In this document: positions 1-5,973 of the stretch, piece by piece
How positions within the stretch are numbered: the first letter of the stretch is position 1
Layout: every line of letters begins with the position of its first letter
Assembly: GCA_034437455.1 (NCBI GenBank)
Contig: DAOTUB010000118.1
Location: 1-12,297 of the forward strand
DNA: 12,297 nucleotides
Direction of reading: 5' to 3'
From: DAOTUB01 sp034437455
GTDB lineage: Bacteria; Chloroflexota; Anaerolineae; B4-G1
Position numbers and translations under genes: made by a program
Notes under the pieces: generated by a model
Told to the model about the DNA's origin: nothing
The model's input: only the letters and a program-made list of their open reading frames with translations
Databases searched by the model: none

Positions 1-116
1 GGAACAAATTCACAACCGCTTGACCGACGTAGCGAATTGAAAAGAGCACGCTAGCCTGGTGCTTCTGGTCGATAATGACACTCGATTTTACATAAACTAG
101 CGATTCAACCTCATAA

Positions 117-2378
117 TTGGAATTGCTGCTATTATTCAAGCCCTTTCTCGGCTCAGCCGCGGCATACACAGTAACCGTCTTGCTATTGCTGGCGTTCAAT
201 GGATACGCCGTCCATCTGCTTGCCAGAGACCTCGTTGATTCTGAACGCGCCTCATTCCTGGCCGGCGTGATCGGTATGACCTGGCCGTTCATCACAACGC
301 ATCTGCACCATCCCAATTTAGTCGTGATTGGGTTCATTCCACTGACCATAAAGCACATCAGACGCCTGATATTGGAAGGGCACAAGCAAGACCTGGCTTT
401 TTCAGCCTTGTTCATTGGTCTCATCGGTGTGGTCCGCCTTCAACTCTTGCTCATGAGTTTCTTTCTCATCGGTCCCTATACTCTCTATCTTTTGATCGCG
501 TCTAAACGATTCAAATGTTTGAGGCTATTGGGCCAATTAACGCTCGCTATAGCCCTTGCTTGCATGATCTTGATGCCATTTACTGCCCCACTCCTCTGGT
601 ACCAATCCACACAAGCCCGTTCCAACGATCTATTCACCAACTATTTCGAGTCTGGTGCTGGGCAAGCAGATCCTATGTACTACCTCATTCCCAACGGATT
701 TCACCCACTATGGGGAAAATTGTTGAGAGAAAAACTGGATGATAGTCCCTTCAGCGCGCAGTTTCATATATCTTTTGTCGGATACACGGTGCTAATCTTG
801 GGTCTCTGGGGAGCCGCGAGACGATGGAGACAGGGAGGCATCTGGGCACTACTCACTGTTGTATTGATGGCGCTGGCGCTAGGCCCTGTCCTGGTGATAG
901 GAACGAGACAAATCCTCACGCTCCCCTACGTCCGGATCTATAAGCGAATCATTACCCCTGTCCTTCGCTATCCACAACGTTTCAACGTCCTGCTGTCAAT
1001 CCCCTTCAGTATGTTGGCGGCGCTGGGCGGCGCACACTTATGGCGTAAACACAAGCCGGCTACCCAGATCATCTTATGTACAGCCACCATCGGCCTGGTA
1101 CTATTCGAGTACGCCATATACCCGTTCCCGCGCTTATCGCTATCAACTCCTGACTGGTACAGCGAGTTGGCACAGCAAGAGGAGGAGTTCGGCATCGTCG
1201 AGATCCCAATGAACCGACAGACCGAGGAACAGTACATGCTTTACCAGCTTACCCATAGAAAACCCCTGGTCGAAGGGCACGTCTCTCGTCCTCCGCGAGA
1301 AGCCTCCAGTTTCATAGCCAGCGTTCCTCTACTGAATCACCTGGACTGGCACAACAGCAGATTGCCACCATACGAAGACATAAATATTTCAGAACAGCTA
1401 GATGCCCTCCATCAGGCCAATCTTTGCTATCTGATCCTGCACCGTGATTTTCTCACCGAAAGCCAAATAGCCGCCTGGCGACGTTGGCTGATCGTGTCCC
1501 CATACCACGAGGATGACCAGGTCATCGTCTATCAGACCGATCCAACTGCACTGGAAAGCGCCGTGTCACAGGCGCCACAACTCGGAAACAACGTCCAACT
1601 CGTTCAGACACAGTTCATACCCACACAGACAGTCCAAACCGGGTGGGTGGAATTACCGACGCACTGGTTTGTATCGAGTAGACTGGACGATTCTCAAAAC
1701 ATCCTATGTATCGCTCTGCTCGACAAAGAGAATGAGCCATTGCAGGAGAGTTGCGATTACCGCGTTCTCAACGTGCCAGAAGGCGACTACATAGAACCCG
1801 GCCTGCTGTTCACCGTCTATCTCGTCCAGGTGCCTCCATTCGCCAAAGCAGGTGACCATCAAGTCATCTTCTATCACCCTGTCACTGACCGTGATACGCT
1901 GGCAAATTCGGCTGTTCCTGCCGGCAATGTAAAGGTCAAGGCATTGCCACGTCAATTCGATCCGCCAACACCCAGCCACTACCTTGATATCATCTATGGG
2001 GCCGAAATCGCCCTTGTCGGCTATGATGCTGTACAAACCAACACATCTTTACGATCCACCCTCTACTGGAAAGCCCTAAAGCATCCATCCGCATCTTACA
2101 AGATATTTATCCATCTCATCAACGAAACCACGGGCGAGTTTGTCACCCAGAAAGACTATGTGCCATGCGAATGGCAATATCCCACCGAGGCCTGGCAAGC
2201 CGGCGAGTACGTGCGCGATTACATCGTGTTCGACCTGTCCGACATCCCTCCGGGCAAGTACAAAGTCCAAGTGGGAATGTACCGCCCGGAGAGCAAAGAG
2301 CGCCTGGCAACCACTCCAACGCATCCTGAAAATGTAGTCTCGCTGATGAAAATTGAGCACTTTGTACCACCGCAGTGA
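117..2378 (+). CDS. GT-C-like polytopic membrane protein, N-terminally truncated
   Basis: About nine hydrophobic segments occupy roughly residues 14-335, followed by a long soluble part and a C-terminal beta-rich domain from about residue 622 (starting near AEIALVGYD, with LYWKAL, IFIHLIN, PPGKYKVQVGMYRP). This arrangement is familiar from large GT-C-type or YfhO-like membrane proteins of Chloroflexota, presumed to act on lipid-linked sugars at the cytoplasmic membrane; the substrate cannot be told. The frame opens at a TTG immediately after an in-frame TAA (114-116), has no Shine-Dalgarno, and its first ATG is only at about residue 53. Its first helix matches what is normally the third or so in the family, so the first extracellular loop with its acidic residues is absent. 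It may be a decayed gene rather than a working enzyme. Codon choice looks more AT-tolerant than in the genes downstream (impression only). Confidence 0.7.
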   Translation: MELLLLFKPFLGSAAAYTVTVLLLLAFNGYAVHLLARDLVDSERASFLAGVIGMTWPFITTHLHHPNLVVIGFIPLTIKHIRRLILEGHKQDLAFSALFIGLIGVVRLQLLLMSFFLIGPYTLYLLIASKRFKCLRLLGQLTLAIALACMILMPFTAPLLWYQSTQARSNDLFTNYFESGAGQADPMYYLIPNGFHPLWGKLLREKLDDSPFSAQFHISFVGYTVLILGLWGAARRWRQGGIWALLTVVLMALALGPVLVIGTRQILTLPYVRIYKRIITPVLRYPQRFNVLLSIPFSMLAALGGAHLWRKHKPATQIILCTATIGLVLFEYAIYPFPRLSLSTPDWYSELAQQEEEFGIVEIPMNRQTEEQYMLYQLTHRKPLVEGHVSRPPREASSFIASVPLLNHLDWHNSRLPPYEDINISEQLDALHQANLCYLILHRDFLTESQIAAWRRWLIVSPYHEDDQVIVYQTDPTALESAVSQAPQLGNNVQLVQTQFIPTQTVQTGWVELPTHWFVSSRLDDSQNILCIALLDKENEPLQESCDYRVLNVPEGDYIEPGLLFTVYLVQVPPFAKAGDHQVIFYHPVTDRDTLANSAVPAGNVKVKALPRQFDPPTPSHYLDIIYGAEIALVGYDAVQTNTSLRSTLYWKALKHPSASYKIFIHLINETTGEFVTQKDYVPCEWQYPTEAWQAGEYVRDYIVFDLSDIPPGKYKVQVGMYRPESKERLATTPTHPENVVSLMKIEHFVPPQ

Positions 2379-2380
2379 TT

Positions 2381-2408
2381 TTGACTTATTACCTTCCTGT
2401 GGTAAACT
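2381..2408 (+). promoter_or_regulatory. Predicted sigma70-type promoter for the C26 hydrolase-lipoprotein pair
   Basis: A -35 TTGACT (2381-2386) and a -10 TAAACT (2403-2408) are separated by 16 bp, with an extended -10 TGG directly upstream of the -10. It starts 3 bp after the stop of the membrane protein gene and lies 36 bp before the hydrolase start, so the two downstream genes probably have their own transcript. Confidence 0.5.
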
Positions 2409-2444
2409 GGAGCCGAATGTATCTTTCACAGGAGGCCAACCGTC

Positions 2445-3173
2445 ATGAACCTTCCCATCATCGGCATCAGTGGCAGTGCTGCCTACTCTGCGCCATCCAA
2501 CGCCCCTCTCTTTTCCACACCCCAGACCTACGTTCGGGCTGTGGCATGGGGCGGAGGTGCCCCATTGGTCATCCCGCCGCATCTGGAAACGGCGCCGCTG
2601 CGCGTCATCTTTGAGCGCCTTGAGGGCCTGATCCTATCCGGTGGGGGAGACGTCCAACCGGCATTGTTTGGCGAGGAGGATAGTGGGCTGCTCCAGAGCG
2701 TGGACGAACAGCGAGATCGAATGGAACTCGCGCTGGCGCAGTGGGCGCTGGCAGAGGAACTCCCATTGCTGGCGATCTGCCGGGGCATCCAGGTGCTCAA
2801 CGTCGCCACCGGCGGCACACTCGTTCAAGACATTCCCAGTCAGGTCCCTCATGCGCTCTCTCACAGCAGCCCCACTGGACGCCCCATGGATGTGGTAGAT
2901 CACACCGTCGAGGTGGCGGCAGGCAATCGGTTGGCTGCACTGGTCGGGGCCGGCAAGTTGGGCGTGAACACCGCCCACCATCAGGCGGTCAAGGCCGTGG
3001 GCGCAGGGTTGACCATCACCGCTCGCGCCCCCGATGGGGTCGTCGAAGCCCTGGAGAATCCCGATCATCCATTCTGCGTCGGCGTGCAGTGGCATCCCGA
3101 GGCGATGGTCGAAAGCCATTCCGTGATGCGCTATCTCTTTGAGGGATTGGTCAAAGCAGCGTTGAGCGAGTAG
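2445..3173 (+). CDS. Gamma-glutamyl-gamma-aminobutyrate hydrolase family protein (class I GATase-like, peptidase C26)
   Basis: A 242-residue cytosolic hydrolase of the PuuD/C26 family, which cleaves gamma-glutamyl amide bonds such as that of gamma-Glu-GABA in polyamine breakdown. Visible motifs are LSGGGDVQPALFGEE near residues 65-80 (oxyanion-strand region), the nucleophile elbow ICRGIQVLNVATGG with C112, and the catalytic His/Glu pair in GVQWHPE (H217, E219), so the Cys-His-Glu triad is complete. Length is normal for the family. The ATG start is well supported by AGGAGG at 2430-2435, 9 nt upstream. Its stop TAG abuts the ATG of the next gene, suggesting translational coupling. No puu-type neighbours are present, so the true substrate is open; another gamma-glutamyl compound is equally possible. 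Confidence 0.92.
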   Translation: MNLPIIGISGSAAYSAPSNAPLFSTPQTYVRAVAWGGGAPLVIPPHLETAPLRVIFERLEGLILSGGGDVQPALFGEEDSGLLQSVDEQRDRMELALAQWALAEELPLLAICRGIQVLNVATGGTLVQDIPSQVPHALSHSSPTGRPMDVVDHTVEVAAGNRLAALVGAGKLGVNTAHHQAVKAVGAGLTITARAPDGVVEALENPDHPFCVGVQWHPEAMVESHSVMRYLFEGLVKAALSE

Positions 3174-5117
3174 ATGACACGCACACATTATCTGCTGCTC
3201 GCCGCCTCGCTGGTGATCCTGGCAGCGTGCGCAAATCCACCGACGCCCACGCCAGTCCCCACCTACACACCCACACCCACCTTCACCGCTACAACAACGC
3301 CTATGCTCACGCCAACGCCTACTCACACGCACACACCCTCTCCCACACCAATACCCACCGCTACCGCGACTCCTACGCCTTTCATCAGCCCCCTCTCCAC
3401 TCCTATCCCTGATACCGAACCCGCAAACCCTGACGTGTTACTGGTCGAGCCACCGCCGCGCCCTTTTGACTACATCGTGGTCAACCCCAAACCACCGCGC
3501 CGGGTGCCCAACGCCATCCGCACCTTCTGGATCGCCGACGGCATGACGGGGGAACGGCGCGAGATTACCGCCCGCCTGCGCGCGCAGACAGACCATGCCG
3601 CCATGTGGGTCGAAGAAGGAGTGTGGCACGACGTGCGAAAGTTGGAGGAGGCCACGATCTTTTTCGAGACCGTCGTATATTCCACCACCCGCGCCGCTTT
3701 CGGTTCCGAGTGGACGCCGGGCGTGGATAACGACCCGCACATTCACATCCTGCACGCCACCGACCTAGGCGAGAACGTGCTCGGCTACACCTCCAGCGCC
3801 GACGAGTTCCCTCGCACCCAATATACCTCCTCCAACGAAGCCGAGATGATCGTCGTCAGTCTGGACTATGTCAACGTAGCGAGTCCCACCTACTACGCCT
3901 TGCTGGCTCGCCAGTTCCAGCGCCTCATCCAGTGGTTCCAGGATCGCAACGAGGAACGATGGGTGAAAGAGGGGTTTGCAGAACTGGCCGTTCAGTTGAA
4001 CAAACTCGACACGGGCGCCCCAGAACGGGCCTACCTGGAGCACCCGGGCACATCGCTCACCGCCTGGAAGAATGAGGAGGCTCAACGAGGAGCAGCCTTT
4101 CTCTTTGCCGCCTACTTTCACGAGCGCTTTGGCGATGCAGGCACGCAGGCGCTAACCGCCGAACCACTCAACGGCGTCGCCGGGTTCGATGCCGTGTTGG
4201 CTGAGCTGGATGAGGGGATCACTTTCGAGGGATTCTTTGCCGATTGGCTGGCGGCTAACTTCCTAGACCTGGGCAGCAGCTACAGCCCTGCCACGCCGGA
4301 GCTAGCCCAACCTGGGCTTGCGGCCCTATATGAAAACTACCCCGTCACCATGGATACCTCTGTCCAACAGTTTGGCGCGGACTATATTTTGCTGCAGAGC
4401 GACGCTGATCTCCACGTCCGTTTTACCGGGGTGACACAGACATCCCTGTTGAACACGCTTCCCCGTCGGGACACGCCCCAGGGCGAGCGATCCTTCTGGT
4501 GGTCGAACCGCGCCGACGAGTCGCTGACTACACTCACCCGTCCGTTCGATCTTTCTGGCGTTGAGCGAGCAACATTGACTTACTGGACATGGTACGATAT
4601 CGAGCCGGGCTATGACTATACCACCGTTGAGGTCAGCACGGATGGCGGCAAGCAATGGCAGATCCTCTCTCCGCCAGGATGGAATTACACGGGCAAAAGC
4701 GGCGCCCCGCCGGAATGGATCCAGGAAGAGATCGATCTTTCACCCTTTGCAGGAAAAGAAATACAGGTGCGCTTTGCATATCTGACCGACGAGTCGATCA
4801 CCGGGGAGGGTTTTGTGATCGATGGCATTGCCATCCCCGAGATTGGCTACACCGAAGATCAAGAGGAGGAGGGCAGCGGCTGGGAAGCAACTGGGTTTGT
4901 GCGCAGTGACAACTTTGTGCCCCAGCGCTACCTGGCGCTCCTCATTGGAATAGGGAATACGGTCGCGGTCGAACGCCTACCTGTGAGTGAAAATCAGACC
5001 GCGGAATGGACCATACCGCTGGGCAGCGAGGGTTGGCGCGAAGCAGTGCTCGTGTTTTCTGGGCTGGCACCCCTCACCAAGCAGCCAGCACCCTACCAAC
5101 TGGTGATTGAAAGATAA
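3174..5117 (+). CDS. Lipoprotein with immune-inhibitor-A-like domains and a degenerate M6-type metalloprotease site
   Basis: The N-terminus is a lipoprotein signal: hydrophobic residues 6-18 and lipobox LAAC with lipidated C19. A Thr/Pro-rich spacer (about residues 20-83) follows, typical of surface-anchored proteins of this group. Residues ~95-380 resemble the peptidase part of M6/immune inhibitor A relatives: HILHATDLGENVLGYTSSADE, then ARQFQRLIQWFQDRNEERW and EGFAELA. Relatives normally have HEFQHMIHW here; in this protein both zinc histidines and the catalytic Glu are replaced (R246, Q247, R250), while the downstream Glu (E266 in WVKEGFAE) remains. Residues ~438-556 form a beta-sandwich like the InhA C-terminal region (FDLSGVERATLTYWTWYDIE, VEVSTDGGKQW). 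It is probably an exported, membrane-tethered binding protein without peptidase activity. The ATG overlaps no base of the preceding TAG but directly follows it. Confidence 0.85.
   Translation: MTRTHYLLLAASLVILAACANPPTPTPVPTYTPTPTFTATTTPMLTPTPTHTHTPSPTPIPTATATPTPFISPLSTPIPDTEPANPDVLLVEPPPRPFDYIVVNPKPPRRVPNAIRTFWIADGMTGERREITARLRAQTDHAAMWVEEGVWHDVRKLEEATIFFETVVYSTTRAAFGSEWTPGVDNDPHIHILHATDLGENVLGYTSSADEFPRTQYTSSNEAEMIVVSLDYVNVASPTYYALLARQFQRLIQWFQDRNEERWVKEGFAELAVQLNKLDTGAPERAYLEHPGTSLTAWKNEEAQRGAAFLFAAYFHERFGDAGTQALTAEPLNGVAGFDAVLAELDEGITFEGFFADWLAANFLDLGSSYSPATPELAQPGLAALYENYPVTMDTSVQQFGADYILLQSDADLHVRFTGVTQTSLLNTLPRRDTPQGERSFWWSNRADESLTTLTRPFDLSGVERATLTYWTWYDIEPGYDYTTVEVSTDGGKQWQILSPPGWNYTGKSGAPPEWIQEEIDLSPFAGKEIQVRFAYLTDESITGEGFVIDGIAIPEIGYTEDQEEEGSGWEATGFVRSDNFVPQRYLALLIGIGNTVAVERLPVSENQTAEWTIPLGSEGWREAVLVFSGLAPLTKQPAPYQLVIER
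3231..3422 (+). repeat. Low-complexity Thr/Pro-coding tract
   Basis: The stretch is dominated by ACN-CCN codon pairs (ACACCC, ACGCCT and similar) encoding a TPTP-type spacer just after the lipidated cysteine. It is imperfect and degenerate at the codon level, so it is likely kept for its protein property (an extended, possibly glycosylated stalk). It is not a CRISPR or a minisatellite of constant unit length. Confidence 0.75.
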
Positions 5118-5120
5118 AGG

Positions 5121-5136
5121 AATCCTGGCCAGGATT
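5121..5136. terminator. Perfect 16-bp palindrome after the lipoprotein gene, possible terminator
   Basis: AATCCTGGCCAGGATT starts 3 bp after the stop codon at 5115-5117 and can fold as a 6-bp stem with a GGCC loop. There is no T-run behind it, so it is a weak candidate for an intrinsic terminator; a protein-binding palindrome or an mRNA 3'-end stabiliser is equally possible. Confidence 0.35.
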
Positions 5137-5245
5137 TAACGCCAGTCTCAGATCCAGAGCACTCTCATCTACAGAAAATTATCCCATCAATCAGGATTAT
5201 TGGTGACTTTTGCAAGGATGAGCATAAGCGTCCAGAGAATGTACC

Positions 5246-5341
5246 AGAAACCGGGTTTTCAGATATCTCGAGCGAAATATCGATTGTCGTGAGAGCTTTT
5301 TGTAAACTTGGATAGTTTGCTGGCGAAAAAACCCGGTTTCT
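5246..5341. repeat. 96-bp element bounded by 14-bp perfect inverted repeats
   Basis: AGAAACCGGGTTTT at 5246-5259 is the exact reverse complement of AAAACCCGGTTTCT at 5328-5341. The 68 bp between have no convincing coding content. The size, terminal inverted repeats and intergenic position suggest a small non-autonomous mobile element (MITE-like) or dispersed palindromic repeat; related AGAAACCGGGTTT-type palindromes are common in several multicellular or filamentous bacteria. No clear target duplication was found. The rest of the 263-bp gap 5118-5380 shows only the palindrome listed separately. Confidence 0.5.
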
Positions 5342-5380
5342 TTGCCCTGGTGAACGGTCACGAATGAGCAACTGAAATGC

Positions 5381-5632
5381 CTATGATCGTGGCTGCTCGG
5401 ACGTGGTCTCGATAGTAACCGGCGCGCCGCGCTTGAACGCCTCGAGTTGGGCTTCCAGTTCGGCCTGACGAGCATCGGCAGCCCGTCGCCCCTCTTCGAT
5501 TAGCCCCTCCACACGAGCACGCATCTGCTTCTGGAGTTCCGAGCCTGCATCGGGAGCCAGCAACAATGCAACCGTAGCCCCCACCACAGCCCCTGTCAAT
5601 AGTCCAACCAAAAAATTGATGACCTTTTGCAT
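5381..5632 (-). CDS. YtxH-domain small membrane protein
   Basis: An 83-residue protein with one N-terminal membrane helix (INFLVGLLTGAVVGATVALLLAP) followed by a charged, alanine-rich, probably coiled-coil segment (SELQKQMRARVEGLIEEGRRAADARQAELEAQLEAF). The Gly-rich helix ending in LLLAPDAG is the hallmark of the YtxH/general-stress family, whose biochemical role is not well defined. The start chosen is the ATG at 5632, because AGGAGG (5646-5641 on the minus strand) sits 8 nt upstream. The in-frame GTG at 5641 overlaps that Shine-Dalgarno and the ATG at 5638 is only 2 nt from it. It is transcribed divergently from the histidine kinase gene. Confidence 0.85.
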   Translation of the reverse strand: MQKVINFLVGLLTGAVVGATVALLLAPDAGSELQKQMRARVEGLIEEGRRAADARQAELEAQLEAFKRGAPVTIETTSEQPRS

Positions 5633-5640
5633 CACCATCA

Positions 5641-5646
5641 CCTCCT
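5641..5646 (-). promoter_or_regulatory. Shine-Dalgarno deciding the YtxH start
   Basis: On the minus strand AGGAGGTGAT matches the anti-SD of 16S rRNA nearly perfectly. Its 8-nt spacing favours the ATG at 5632 over the two upstream in-frame starts. Confidence 0.7.
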
Positions 5647-5668
5647 ATTACGTTTGGTCCTGACAGAT

Positions 5669-5697
5669 ATTATACACCACGCTTCGTTAGTGCAAAA
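5669..5697 (-). promoter_or_regulatory. Predicted promoter of the YtxH gene
   Basis: On the minus strand a perfect -10 TATAAT (5674-5669) lies 17 bp downstream of TTTTGC (5697-5692), a weak -35. A start of transcription near 5662 would give a leader of about 30 nt carrying the AGGAGG. Confidence 0.55.
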
Positions 5698-5759
5698 GTC
5701 TCGGTGACAACAGAGCAAAATACACTCATCATCTTTCAAAACTTGTGCCAAAAGTGCTA

Positions 5760-5788
5760 TTGCCAGCCGTTAGCAGTTGTGTTATACT
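5760..5788 (+). promoter_or_regulatory. Predicted promoter of the GAF histidine kinase gene
   Basis: TTGCCA (5760-5765) and TATACT (5783-5788) are separated by exactly 17 bp, and TGT precedes the -10, giving an extended -10. Both hexamers match the consensus at five of six positions. Transcription would begin near 5795, so any start codon upstream of that point, such as the GTG at 5704 that opens the reading frame, would not be in this mRNA. Confidence 0.6.
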
Positions 5789-5794
5789 GGGATC

Positions 5795-5877
5795 GGTTTC
5801 GTCAGCGAAAAACCTCAACGGAGCTTTTTCTGACAAAAATGACCTGCCTGATCCCAAGGAGACCAGTGATCTGGCAG
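5795..5877 (+). promoter_or_regulatory. Structured 5' leader of the histidine kinase mRNA
   Basis: Right after the predicted transcription start two alternative stems compete: GGTTTCG (5795-5801) with CGAAAAACC (5806-5814), or GTCAG..AAAAA (5801-5812) with TTTTTCTGAC (5825-5834). Next, CTGCCTGATC (5844-5853) pairs with GATCTGGCAG (5868-5877) with one mismatch, and the loop holds AAGGAGA (5856-5862), a Shine-Dalgarno-like sequence, plus most of an in-frame GTG (5866-5868). This could be a leader that controls translation or elongation. I do not recognise a known riboswitch class in it. Pairing was judged by eye. Confidence 0.35.
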
Positions 5878-5973
5878 TACAACTCTCATGCGCTATGCCC
5901 AATTTTGACAACCAGTGTGTCGGCGGCGCTGGCGTGCTGCACGACATTGTCGATCAAACAAAAAGCAGAGGCA

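Noticed and set aside
1..139. Minus-strand frame open from about 139 to the window edge, reading like YEVESLVYVKSSVIIDQKHQ and onward
   Set aside because: It has no recognisable family, no ATG or clear ribosome site, and is cut by the window edge; it could be a partial gene but cannot be supported.
2634..3332. 232-codon open frame on the minus strand opposite the C26 hydrolase
   Set aside because: It lies antisense to a gene with complete catalytic motifs and shows no motif of its own; a GC-rich shadow frame.
3231..3422. Repetitive ACN/CCN tract considered as a CRISPR or minisatellite
   Set aside because: The unit length is not constant, there are no spacers, and it codes in frame for a Thr/Pro lipoprotein stalk.
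5165..5475. Two short minus-strand frames between the lipoprotein and YtxH genes
   Set aside because: They run through the inverted-repeat element (their ETGF/KTRF-like words are translations of the repeat) and one overlaps the YtxH gene; no ribosome site.
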